Source of the DNA: a virus
IMG/VR virus record: IMGVR_UViG_3300020472_000024
Span: 1-62,754 of that record
DNA: 62,754 nt
Direction: 5' to 3' (one strand)
Made by a program: the position numbers and the translations under genes. A model generated the notes under the pieces. It saw only the letters and a list, made by a program, of their open reading frames with translations, ran no database searches and was not told the DNA's origin. Below, one piece after another: positions 47,029 through 55,263 of this stretch; position 1 is the stretch's first letter, and every line of letters starts with the position of its first letter.

Positions 47029-47212
47029 CTGTTTCTCCCCTACTTAACTTTAAAAGTTTTTCAGTTTGTTGTACAGCACCATAGATTGCGTTTAAGTTAT
47101 TTCTTTGTTTCATAACTTCACCTTCCATAGTTTCTATACCTTTTTTAGTTTTTTCAAAATCAGCTTGCAATACTGCTAATTCTTCTTGCAAAAACTTTTC
47201 ATTAATTGACAT
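47012..47212 (-). CDS. Small coiled-coil protein
   Basis: 66 aa, starts MSINEKFLQEELAVLQADFE; continuous heptads to about residue 55, basic end. Overlaps the 44-aa ORF by 17 nt. Possibly a core or chaperone peptide of the virion region. Confidence 0.5.
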   Translation of the reverse strand: MSINEKFLQEELAVLQADFEKTKKGIETMEGEVMKQRNNLNAIYGAVQQTEKLLKLSRGETDGKKV

Positions 47213-47230
47213 AATTTAATACTCCTATTA

Positions 47231-47698
47231 TTAACTTACTACTTGGCCATTACCGCCAACTACATTCCACTTACTATCTTTAAACATCATAATTGCACTT
47301 CTACCTGGAGCGTCAATGTTAACTTTTGTACCAGCACCTGCATTGATATTTGTAGGTGTTATAGTAACTGGATTGACACCAGATGTAGAGTTGTTAATTA
47401 TGATTTTGATTTGACCATCTGTACCATCTGCTAAAGTACAAGGACAAGCGCCTGATGAAGCGTTTACCATAGTTGTTGAAGATGTAACCTCAACTTCTAA
47501 AGATGAAGATCCGTCACCTAATATTGTTTGGTGTGTATCTTTTAATCCTAAGTAAGAAGGTATATTATTAAATACATCTTCTGCTGTAACTTTTTTATTG
47601 ATTGGTGTTCCTGATGGATTATCTATTATGTGGAACAAATCCACACTTGCCAATGCGTCACCGAGATCGGTCAACGCCGTTATTTTCTTATCTGCCAT
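47231..47698 (-). CDS. Virion surface/fibre-like protein
   Basis: 155 aa. [20 protein letters not shown] and [20 protein letters not shown] match the N-terminal anchor of cyanophage fibre or decoration proteins, followed by a beta-rich Ser/Thr/Gly domain. Strong AGGAG ribosome site. Late gene by type. Probably on the virion exterior. Confidence 0.6.
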   Translation of the reverse strand: MADKKITALTDLGDALASVDLFHIIDNPSGTPINKKVTAEDVFNNIPSYLGLKDTHQTILGDGSSSLEVEVTSSTTMVNASSGACPCTLADGTDGQIKIIINNSTSGVNPVTITPTNINAGAGTKVNIDAPGRSAIMMFKDSKWNVVGGNGQVVS

Positions 47699-47779
47699 TT
47701 TTATTCTCCTATTAACCCCTTATGGGGAATGCTATTCTAGGCATACACCTAGACCACTTTGTTCATATAGTATATATAA

Positions 47780-47795
47780 GGGCGCCAAAGCGCCC
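47780..47795 (-). terminator. GC-rich hairpin after the 94-aa late protein
   Basis: Stem GGGCGC/GCGCCC with a 4-nt loop (47780-47785 with 47790-47795), then TTATATATA on the minus strand. Lies 15 nt after the stop at 47810. The T-run is interrupted, so it is a weak terminator or processing hairpin. Confidence 0.5.
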
Positions 47796-47809
47796 CTATA
47801 ATTATTTTA

Positions 47810-48094
47810 TTATGCGTTAGATGTTAGGCAAACTAAAGTAGTATATTGTACTCTATTTGCTCTGCCACCTGAACCAGTCGTTTTTAGAACCCATCCTGAA
47901 TGAGCAACCTTTCCAGATTGCGTTTCAGAAGCATTGTAGTTAAATAATCCGTGCGTAGCGCCACTTATAAATGTGCCTGCAGAAGCATTTTCGTACAACG
48001 AAGTTCTATTAGCGCTTGAAGGCGCTACGTTCAACATAGTAGCCGCCCATAATGGCGCTCCACCTGCTGATGATGCTGTTGTCCAACTTGACAT
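47810..48094 (-). CDS. Small late virion-type protein
   Basis: 94 aa: MSSWTTASSAGGAPLWAATM, VAPSSANRTSLYENASAGTF, then AHSGWVLKTTGSGGRANRVQ and YTTLVCLTSNA. I recognise this plan from abundant small proteins of T4-like cyanophages, likely capsid-associated. A late box lies 55 nt upstream. Not biochemically known to me. Confidence 0.6.
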   Translation of the reverse strand: MSSWTTASSAGGAPLWAATMLNVAPSSANRTSLYENASAGTFISGATHGLFNYNASETQSGKVAHSGWVLKTTGSGGRANRVQYTTLVCLTSNA

Positions 48095-48149
48095 AGTATT
48101 CTCTCCCTTGTTAAATTGTTAAGGTACTCAATTTGTTAGTATATGATAC

Positions 48150-48157
48150 TATTTATA
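48150..48157 (-). promoter_or_regulatory. T4-type late promoter box TATAAATA before the 94-aa virion protein
   Basis: TATAAATA in a gap between genes, 55 nt before the ATG at 48094, with an AGGGAGAG ribosome site at the gene. Intergenic location supports function. Confidence 0.7.
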
Positions 48158-48167
48158 AGGAAAGATA

Positions 48168-48656
48168 CTAGAAACCTAGTTTTTTGAGTTGTCTAATAGT
48201 GTTTGCGTAAGATGTATGATGTATACCAATTCCACCTCTAGCAGTGAATTGATTAGTGTTTTTAGGGTAATCGTCTATTAATATTGCAGGTTGTCCACCT
48301 GATTTTGCGTATAGTTGTTTCTGTGATCTCTTAACTAGATTGACTCTACCAGCAGAAAGACCTAATTTAGTTCTTGCCCAATGTGATTTTCCAGGTATAC
48401 AATTAGGATCAAAAGTTTGTTCTACATATGCTGATAATATGTGAGGTTGAAACTTTGATATGTAAGACCATAGTTGTCTTCCACCTGCCTGCCAAGGTAA
48501 AGTGTGCCAAAATTTTGGGGTGTCTTTGATTGGTTGCCACTTTTCAGACTTACTAGCATACTGCCATTTAGATATAGGCATACCAGTTACCTTTTCAGCA
48601 GCAGTTTTAAAATCACAAAGAACACCATCCATATCACAATAGATACGAGGTTTCAT
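48168..48656 (-). CDS. HAD-family 5'(3')-deoxyribonucleotidase-like phosphatase
   Basis: 162 aa. CDMDGVLCDFKTA is the HAD motif I (D-M-D-G-V), HILSAYVEQ carries motif II Ser, and AILIDDYPKNTNQF motif IV (DD). Small cap as in NT5C-type enzymes. It may dephosphorylate dNMPs, or have another nucleotide or protein substrate. Sits just before the late promoter of the virion protein. Confidence 0.75.
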   Translation of the reverse strand: MKPRIYCDMDGVLCDFKTAAEKVTGMPISKWQYASKSEKWQPIKDTPKFWHTLPWQAGGRQLWSYISKFQPHILSAYVEQTFDPNCIPGKSHWARTKLGLSAGRVNLVKRSQKQLYAKSGGQPAILIDDYPKNTNQFTARGGIGIHHTSYANTIRQLKKLGF

Positions 48657-48660
48657 AGTT

Positions 48661-50067
48661 TTAGTATTTGTAATCTACTCTTGGATTCATTTCAGGTGAA
48701 GTTGCAACTTGACCTGTCATTGTTTTTTTCTTTGAATCTCTAGTGTCTGTGTCTGCTTCTTGTTCTTTCTTTTTATTAGACTCTCCGTCAGGTGAGTTTT
48801 TAGGACCTTTACCTTCTTTGATTTCAGCAGCCATCATTGCAAAAGTTTTCCATTCATTCTTTGGTGTTTTAATTATTTCTTTTTCTCCACCAGCACTTTT
48901 TTGATGTCTATTTGCTTTTGCTGTTTGACCCATATGAGTTTCTTTTACTTCTTGTTTTTTCTTATCTTCTTTATCTTTAAGAAGTTTATGAGCAACACCA
49001 ATAGTTAATGGAACCTCACCTGTTTCTTTATTAGGTTCTGGTTTCACAACTTTGTTTTTTTCGTTTTCAATCTTTTGTTTTAATAAATTGATTTGACCTT
49101 GAGCAACTACTAATTGTTTTTCTAATGCGTCTGCGTCTTTAGGTGTTTCTTTAGCAGGTGTTGAATTAGGTTCTACTTCAGATTTTTTTTTCTTAATATC
49201 TTCTGCCATTTGTGCAAAAGTTTTTGTATTAAAAAATCCTTCTTTAACTTCTTCTTTTTTAGGTACACAATTTGGTACTTCTTTACCATCTTTCTTTTTC
49301 ATACCTATCATTTCATAATTTTTCCAACAAGGGTCTTTATCTTCTTTCATTGATGGATCAAAATGTGATAATCTAAAACCATATGGTTTAGATATACGAG
49401 CAGTTGTTTTTTCTGCACCTTCTATTTCAACATCTTCTAAACTTCCGCCACCACCTGGTCCGATTTGTCTTTTTGCTCTTGCCTTGTCTAATTCTTTCAT
49501 TGCCTTATCTTCAGCATCCTTTTCACTATTTGCATTAACAACTACTTCAAAACCATCAGCACCACCGATACCTTTATAACCCATAGTACCTGATACCAAC
49601 CATCTTGCTTCTTCTAAATCTTCTTTAACTTCTTTTTTCTTCATTGCCATCACAGATCCGTATTCTTTTTTCATTGATCTTAATTTAGCAAGGTCTTTGC
49701 CATCAATATCTCCATCTTTATCTTTATCTAATTTCTTTTGACCTCCTACTAAATTTTCTTTCACTTCTTTTTCTTCTTGTTTCTTTTCTTTTGGAATTTT
49801 GCCATCTTTATCTGGCACACAATTAGGTACTTGTCTTCCACCTTTGTCTTTCATACCAACCTTTTTGTATCCTTTCCAACACGCCTCATCAACTTTTGCG
49901 TAAAATTCTTTCTTCTCAGCACCAGTCATATGACCTATAGGTTTGCCTGCCATTTCTAATTGTTTTTTAAAGTTATCTTGGTAGTCAGATTCTAAAACTT
50001 TATTCTGTAAGTTTTTTACCGTATCTTCAATACTACCTTCTTTAGTTTTTAAATATTTTTCTCCCAT
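48661..50067 (-). CDS. Lys/Glu-rich structural or core protein with Cys-repeat modules
   Basis: 468 aa. Two repeats ACWKGYKKVGMKDKGGRQVP / PCWKNYEMIGMKKKDGKEVP at about residues 62-85 and 246-269, each ending NCVP. A Ca-loop-like DKDKDGDIDGKDL (about 114-126) and two FAxMAxxIK elements follow. Extreme charge and low complexity resemble prohead core/scaffold proteins of T4-like phages. Probably an internal head component. Confidence 0.6.
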   Translation of the reverse strand: MGEKYLKTKEGSIEDTVKNLQNKVLESDYQDNFKKQLEMAGKPIGHMTGAEKKEFYAKVDEACWKGYKKVGMKDKGGRQVPNCVPDKDGKIPKEKKQEEKEVKENLVGGQKKLDKDKDGDIDGKDLAKLRSMKKEYGSVMAMKKKEVKEDLEEARWLVSGTMGYKGIGGADGFEVVVNANSEKDAEDKAMKELDKARAKRQIGPGGGGSLEDVEIEGAEKTTARISKPYGFRLSHFDPSMKEDKDPCWKNYEMIGMKKKDGKEVPNCVPKKEEVKEGFFNTKTFAQMAEDIKKKKSEVEPNSTPAKETPKDADALEKQLVVAQGQINLLKQKIENEKNKVVKPEPNKETGEVPLTIGVAHKLLKDKEDKKKQEVKETHMGQTAKANRHQKSAGGEKEIIKTPKNEWKTFAMMAAEIKEGKGPKNSPDGESNKKKEQEADTDTRDSKKKTMTGQVATSPEMNPRVDYKY

Positions 50068-51230
50068 TATGGTCTCCTTAATCCTTTATGAAATTTATCT
50101 TTTGCTCTTTTAATTTTTCTATCTAAAACTTTTAGTTTTAGTTTGTCTGAAACCTCTCTATATATTCTTTCAAAGGTTGCCTTACCTGGATGTATATAAG
50201 TTTCATTAGCAGTTTTTAATGCTCTTGCAATAGTAGATACTTTAGATAAATCTTTAGCAATCTTTTCTATTTCTCTTACTGCCTTACTATACATTCCATC
50301 ACTCTTTACAGCAATTTTCATTGCCTTAGCAACTTTATCAGGACCGTATTGAATAGGGTCTGACTCTACTACACTTTTTGGTCTTATTCTTATTTCGTTA
50401 ACAGGTGATGTATTTCTACCCATTTTGTTTATTTTAAAACCTTTTTTTCTTAAATTAGCTGCCTTATTTTGTAAGTCTGCTAAAGTTTCTGCGTCTTCAA
50501 AACCAGCGTGTTTGCCATATCTATCATCATAAGATAGTCTAAATGCCGATTTCTTTTCTTCAAGTTCTTTTCCTTTTGCAGGATCTTTTTCTGCAACTCT
50601 ATATCCAAATCTATATTTTGGTTTTCTACTCTTAGCAAAACTACCTTGTTTTGATGATGTATTAGCACCACCTCTTTCAGAAATATTTTCTTCTTCTTTA
50701 ACTACTTTAACATCTTTAGTACCTTTCATATCACCAGTTTTGTACCACTTAATAAATTTTTCTGCCTCTTGTGAAGTTTTATATTTTCCGTGTATTACTT
50801 TTCCGCCATCTTTTTTTGTAATCTGTACTTTAAATGATTCTCTTACAGGCATACCTTTTTTTACCATACGAGATAATGCTAAACCAGATAAGAAAGGTAT
50901 ATGTTTCTTTCTTAAATCATTTAAAAATGCGTCAGGTATTCTATCAAATATTTTTCTTAATTTGTTTGCCTGATCTATTGAAATTGTTTTACCTTTTAGG
51001 TCTGAATATTGTTTTGATAAAGTATCTAATTGTGACCTTGAAAATTCTTGTAGTTCAACTTCTTCACCTAAAATTTTCTTAACCGTACTTAATGGTAACT
51101 TTAATGCCTTAGCAATTTCTTTAGCAGATTGTCCTTCTTGGTCAGCAGTAAAAATATCTTTCATTCTACCTTCATCTATTTCAAAGTTGAATTGTGCAAC
51201 TTCATCCATTAATGATCTAATATGTTTCAT
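50067..51230 (-). CDS. Basic internal-head-type protein with targeting-like N-terminus
   Basis: 387 aa. Starts MKHIRSLMDEVAQFNFEIDE (MDE at the cleavage position). GQSAKEIAKALKLPLSTVKK is a helix-turn-helix segment near residues 33-52. Two further modules follow: KVQITKKDGGKVIHGKYKTS and SAFRLSYDDRYGKHAGFEDA. Lysine-rich, as expected for a DNA-associated head protein. One-base overlap with the Cys-repeat gene. Confidence 0.55.
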   Translation of the reverse strand: MKHIRSLMDEVAQFNFEIDEGRMKDIFTADQEGQSAKEIAKALKLPLSTVKKILGEEVELQEFSRSQLDTLSKQYSDLKGKTISIDQANKLRKIFDRIPDAFLNDLRKKHIPFLSGLALSRMVKKGMPVRESFKVQITKKDGGKVIHGKYKTSQEAEKFIKWYKTGDMKGTKDVKVVKEEENISERGGANTSSKQGSFAKSRKPKYRFGYRVAEKDPAKGKELEEKKSAFRLSYDDRYGKHAGFEDAETLADLQNKAANLRKKGFKINKMGRNTSPVNEIRIRPKSVVESDPIQYGPDKVAKAMKIAVKSDGMYSKAVREIEKIAKDLSKVSTIARALKTANETYIHPGKATFERIYREVSDKLKLKVLDRKIKRAKDKFHKGLRRP

Positions 51231-51239
51231 AGTTCTTCC

Positions 51240-51551
51240 TTATAGTGCCGAATAAATTTCGTCCCAATTTTTTACTTTTCTTTTTAAATCTGTCATCATC
51301 ATTTTTTCAAGTCTTTGTCTGATAGTAATAGCATCGTTTCCAATAACTCTAGCATAATTATTATGTACTGCTTCTAAACCTGAATATGCGTCTGCTAATT
51401 TTTTATCTCTTAAAATTTCAGCAGCAATATATCTTCTACTTTCAAAGTGATCGTTCTTTGCTGTCTTTGCTCTAATATATTGTAAATTAGTTTTAGACGC
51501 TTCTGTCGCTTCTAATAAATTTTCTCTTACTTCTTTTAATGTTCTTTTCAT
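51240..51551 (-). CDS. Helical protein with targeting-like N-terminus
   Basis: 103 aa from MKRTLKEVRENLLEATEASK; LLE lies near residue 14. Mostly helical, basic (RRYIAAEILRDKKLADAYSG). The ATG at 51551 avoids a Lys-run extension that overlaps the upstream ORF further. Likely a virion-internal protein by neighbourhood. Confidence 0.5.
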   Translation of the reverse strand: MKRTLKEVRENLLEATEASKTNLQYIRAKTAKNDHFESRRYIAAEILRDKKLADAYSGLEAVHNNYARVIGNDAITIRQRLEKMMMTDLKRKVKNWDEIYSAL

Positions 51552-51636
51552 CTTCTTTTTCTTCTTTATCAAACTGCTCGGAGTTTGGTGTGTTGTTTGC
51601 TAGATCATCTAAAAACTTATCAAGTTCTTTATCCAT
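51493..51636 (-). CDS. 47-aa acidic/basic peptide
   Basis: MDKELDKFLDDLANNTPNSE then a Lys/Glu-rich tail. ATG overlaps the upstream stop (TAATG). Overlaps the next gene by 59 nt, so it may be a coupling peptide rather than a functional protein. Confidence 0.4.
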   Translation of the reverse strand: MDKELDKFLDDLANNTPNSEQFDKEEKEDEKNIKRSKRKFIRSDRSV

Positions 51637-53720
51637 TATAAATTCTTTATCATTTTAGATACGACTTCAGATAACTTTTTCTGCCATTCTTCCTTGTATC
51701 TTTCCTTATATTTATCTATTGTTTCACTTGTAGTTGACCAATCATTTATATCTTTTACAGAAATGTCTGTACTTATTGGTCTTTCTACTACTTTTTCTCC
51801 AGAAGTATTATCTACTGCTGGTTTATATGATCCACCCTCATAATTTGGGTCATATCCGTCTTGTCCTGGGGTTACTTTTATTGTATGTTGAGCATAATCG
51901 TGCCCAATATCGTATGATTCTTTTACTTTATCAGATTCTTCTTCTCTTTTTTCTGATACGGCTTCAAAACCATAATCTATGTCTAAATTGTATTCTCTCA
52001 CTTGTGCCTCTCTATCGGCAGATATAGGTAAACAATCCCATATCCACGCCTTGTGTAAATTATTGTTGTTGTCTTCTAGTACAATATAATTTGTACCTTT
52101 TCTAATCACTTTTCCATTTATATTTTCTTTTATGTGATTAACTTTATCCCCTATATTAAAAATCATTTCTCTTATATAAAGGTCTCTTATTTGATTCTGT
52201 TCAAACTCTTGTAAAGATTTAATTGACTTGTAGTTAGTATCGTATTCCATACTTGCTACTAATCTCATTCCTTTTCTTACATCTTTAAATAAATCATCTG
52301 CGTTTCTGTATCCTGTAGGTACACCTTTTTTAAATGTATCGTAATCATCTTTACTAGCGGCATCCCTCATCTTACTTGCTGACATACCTGATACACCTTC
52401 TGCGTCTGGATCTCTTTCGCCTGCTGATAACACATTTATGTTATCAAAATTATAATGTCCGTGCCTACTTTTAACATCATTATATTTGTTTAGTATTGTT
52501 TCAAATTCTCTTACTCTATCTGAACCAACTACCATAAAAATTTCAGTATATCCTTGTCTGTATAGTTTACTTGCAATATCTAAAACCATATTTGTTGAAT
52601 TGATTTCAATGTTTCTACTATACTTAGGAAACATAAATTTCATATGTGCTAATTTTGTTCTAGGAGATAATGGATTCTTTCTAGGATCATTACTTCTACT
52701 TAAAAATATTTTAAATGTATCTGCTCTAACACTTGCAACTTTCTTAATTAGTTTTTCGTGTCCAGATGTAGGTGGATTAAATCTACCAAAAGTAAATGCA
52801 ATTGTTTTTCTTCTTCTAACTGCTTCTGATTTTAAACTATCTATCTCACTATCTGTTACAACACCATCATCTAATATTTTTTTACATTTTTTATAGAAAG
52901 TTATGTAGTGATACTTCTCTAACATTTTATAGATAACTGCTTTAGGTAATCTATTCTTAATACCGTACTTTCTAATTTCTTCAGGCGACATATCACTATC
53001 AAACGCTGCTCTTCTTTCAGCGTCTACCTTATCACCTACTTTAATTATTAATTCTATATCGTATTCTATTTCCTCTAGTTTATCTTTAACCTTATCTTGT
53101 AAATCTAAAACATCATTTGGAGTTAAACTTTGTAGTTCTTTGTAATCTATTATATCTCTTTTTAGTTCACCTTTAATTACATCTAACTCTTGTACTTTTC
53201 TTTCAAAATCTCTAACATATACAGAAGGATCAAATTTAAAATCTTCAGGTCGTTTAATAAATTTATTTTTACCTATATCAAATACTGCGTCTGCCTTTTT
53301 ATTTTGATCGTCATAAGTTTCTTTATCTGTAATAAAATAATAGTTAATAGGATGTTTTGTACCAGGTATTAATTTACCTTGTATGTTATCAGGATTTTTA
53401 GCAGATAAAAACTTTTGTGATAGTCTTAATCTTTCTTCTTCTTGTTTTTCTTTAGGTACATCAAATAAAACATTGATGTCTAGGTCAGCGTCATTTCTAT
53501 ATCTTCTAGTTAAGATAGAACCTATTAAAGAATAATCTAATATATCATATTCTTTTTTAAACTCCGTAAATTGTTTCATTATCATACCAATAATTTCAGG
53601 TTTGATTTTAGGGTCTTTAGATTCTGGATTAGAGAATACACCTGGAGCATATGTTTGTCTAGGTATGTCTATGACTGCCTCTTTTATTGGTATTGTTTTT
53701 ATGTATTCTTTAAATCTCAT
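51636..53720 (-). CDS. Fused pol-beta-type nucleotidyltransferase and cytidylyltransferase-like protein
   Basis: 694 aa. N-terminus MRFKEYIKTIPIKEAVID is targeting-like (IKE). Domain 1: SLIGSILTRRYRNDADLDIN (GS at 67-68, DADLD at 77-81), a pol-beta nucleotidyltransferase core. Domain 2 (about 305-460): FTFGRFNPPTSGHEKLIKKV with the T-x-GH motif and GVSGMSASKMRDAA, equivalent to ISxTxxR of NMNAT/cytidylyltransferases. Long Asp/Glu-rich C-terminus. Possible NAD-type, sugar- or RNA-nucleotidyl transfer. Two nucleotidyltransferase folds in one likely virion protein is unusual. Confidence 0.65.
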   Translation of the reverse strand: MRFKEYIKTIPIKEAVIDIPRQTYAPGVFSNPESKDPKIKPEIIGMIMKQFTEFKKEYDILDYSLIGSILTRRYRNDADLDINVLFDVPKEKQEEERLRLSQKFLSAKNPDNIQGKLIPGTKHPINYYFITDKETYDDQNKKADAVFDIGKNKFIKRPEDFKFDPSVYVRDFERKVQELDVIKGELKRDIIDYKELQSLTPNDVLDLQDKVKDKLEEIEYDIELIIKVGDKVDAERRAAFDSDMSPEEIRKYGIKNRLPKAVIYKMLEKYHYITFYKKCKKILDDGVVTDSEIDSLKSEAVRRRKTIAFTFGRFNPPTSGHEKLIKKVASVRADTFKIFLSRSNDPRKNPLSPRTKLAHMKFMFPKYSRNIEINSTNMVLDIASKLYRQGYTEIFMVVGSDRVREFETILNKYNDVKSRHGHYNFDNINVLSAGERDPDAEGVSGMSASKMRDAASKDDYDTFKKGVPTGYRNADDLFKDVRKGMRLVASMEYDTNYKSIKSLQEFEQNQIRDLYIREMIFNIGDKVNHIKENINGKVIRKGTNYIVLEDNNNNLHKAWIWDCLPISADREAQVREYNLDIDYGFEAVSEKREEESDKVKESYDIGHDYAQHTIKVTPGQDGYDPNYEGGSYKPAVDNTSGEKVVERPISTDISVKDINDWSTTSETIDKYKERYKEEWQKKLSEVVSKMIKNL

Positions 53721-54412
53721 TTTCTTTTCTTTAATTCTAGTTCTCTTTTAATCCACGCCATCGCTGTACGATTTTCTGGTTTAGTTCTCATTCTACTTCT
53801 AATAAATTTTGAAGCAGTAGATAGAGTTTTTGTAACTAATTCTTTTTCATCTCTACTATTATCTACAATTAACATTTTAGAAGGACCAAATACTCTTTGA
53901 AACGCACCCATATTTAATTGTACTTTTTGCCAACTTTTCTTTGTAATATATTCTGGTATACTTCTTTCTCTACTTTTATTTCTTTGCAATGCAACGTCTA
54001 AACTTGTATTGACAAATACCATATAACAATCATATCCTATATGTTTTAACATATTAACTTGACTAGATATAACTCCATAATCTCTTCCTGTACTATCAAC
54101 AATTACACCTAATCTTCCTTTAAGATAAGAATCTAATTGTTTTCCAGCAAATTGTTTTGCACCTTTTCTAATCATATCTCTAAAGTATGCTTCTTCATCT
54201 GGCATTTTCATAGACATACCTGCTTTTCTTAAATCTTTTTCAAACTTAACATCTGAATTAACAAGTTTTAAACCTGTGCCAGCAAAAGCACTAGCAGTTA
54301 CAAATGATTTTCCTGAACCAGGACCACCTGCTAAAAAGAATGCTTTAAATATACCAGGATCATAAACACCTTCATTGATATATTGTCTTACTGAATCTAA
54401 TGTCTTCTTCAT
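53717..54412 (-). CDS. P-loop kinase with targeting-like N-terminus (zeta-toxin/PNK-like)
   Basis: 231 aa. MKKTLDSVRQYINEGVYD (INE). Walker A FLAGGPGSGKSFVTASAF, then LVNSDVKFEKDLRKAG, VIVDSTGRDYGVISSQVNML (acidic Walker-B-like D) and CYMVFVNTSLDVALQRNKSR (lid arginines). The plan fits zeta-toxin-type or polynucleotide-kinase-like enzymes. Substrate unknown. Four-base overlap with adenylate kinase. Confidence 0.65.
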   Translation of the reverse strand: MKKTLDSVRQYINEGVYDPGIFKAFFLAGGPGSGKSFVTASAFAGTGLKLVNSDVKFEKDLRKAGMSMKMPDEEAYFRDMIRKGAKQFAGKQLDSYLKGRLGVIVDSTGRDYGVISSQVNMLKHIGYDCYMVFVNTSLDVALQRNKSRERSIPEYITKKSWQKVQLNMGAFQRVFGPSKMLIVDNSRDEKELVTKTLSTASKFIRSRMRTKPENRTAMAWIKRELELKKRK

Positions 54413-54972
54413 TTTGTTTTATCCATAATAGTCTGTGCTATTGCTTCTTTAGAATTACCTTCTGCTTTAATTTTTATTAACTCGTCTTTATAATAATCTA
54501 AAAGTGGTGCTGTTTCTTTTTCAAATACTTTCAATCTAGTTTTTATAATCTCTGGTTTATCGTCTGCTCTACCTCTAGCAGTTAATCTTTTAATTACTTC
54601 TTCTTCCGATACATCAAGGTAAACAACATAATCATATTCAATACCTTTTTCTTCCATTGCTTTTGCCTGTTCAATGTTTCTAGGAAAACCGTCAAAGATA
54701 TAACCTTTTTGTGCGTCTGGTTTTTCTAATCTATCTAATACAGCATTAATAACAATATCAGTAGGTGCAAATTTACCTTTTGCTAATAAATCTTTTACTT
54801 GATCGTTAGTCTTTGCTAACTTTCTCATCATATCACCAGTATATATGTGTGGTATGTTAAGTTTCTTTGTTATAATTTCCGAGTAAGTAGATTTACCTGA
54901 TCCAGGTCCACCAATCATAATGATTCTTTTTCTACCTAATGCCTCAAATATATAATCTTTAAAACTTTTCAC
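54409..54972 (-). CDS. Adenylate kinase with capsid-targeting-like N-terminus
   Basis: 187 aa, short-LID type. RIIMIGGPGSGKSTYSEIIT (P-loop), PHIYTGDMMRKLAK (NMP-binding), GYIFDGFPRNIEQAKAM (family signature) and VIKRLTARGRADDKPEIIKT (lid). Converts AMP + ATP to 2 ADP. The first ten residues MKSFKDYIFE precede the usual kinase start and match the T4 targeting peptide MKTYQEFIAE with IFE as cleavage site. Thus it may be packaged and injected. Confidence 0.88.
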   Translation of the reverse strand: MKSFKDYIFEALGRKRIIMIGGPGSGKSTYSEIITKKLNIPHIYTGDMMRKLAKTNDQVKDLLAKGKFAPTDIVINAVLDRLEKPDAQKGYIFDGFPRNIEQAKAMEEKGIEYDYVVYLDVSEEEVIKRLTARGRADDKPEIIKTRLKVFEKETAPLLDYYKDELIKIKAEGNSKEAIAQTIMDKTK

Positions 54973-55259
54973 TAATCCTCAACATCACTTCCTGATCGCC
55001 ATTGATAACAACTCCAGTATCTTGCTTTCCATTTAGGTCCTGGGTTATCACAATTATGTCTTGCTCTAAATGACGCTCTCCTCTCATCACTATCTCTTTT
55101 AATTTCCATATTAGGATCGCCAAAAGTTACCTTAACTACATTGCCTGATCCATTCTTAACATAAACACCAAACTTTTTTGAATTGCCTGAAGGCAATCTG
55201 AAAGGTTTGTTTAATTTCTTATTTTCTTTTTCTTCTATAAATTGTTTTAATGATTTCAT
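54972..55259 (-). CDS. Conserved small protein with targeting-like N-terminus
   Basis: 95 aa. MKSLKQFIEEKENKK, then FGVYVKNGSGNVVKVTFGDP and ERRASFRARHNCDNPGPKWK and ARYWSCYQW. The latter is a recurrent phage module (Arg-x-Arg-His-Asn-Cys), possibly DUF5872-like. Likely a virion-internal protein or head-associated factor. Function unknown. Confidence 0.6.
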   Translation of the reverse strand: MKSLKQFIEEKENKKLNKPFRLPSGNSKKFGVYVKNGSGNVVKVTFGDPNMEIKRDSDERRASFRARHNCDNPGPKWKARYWSCYQWRSGSDVED

Positions 55260-55263
55260 TTTT

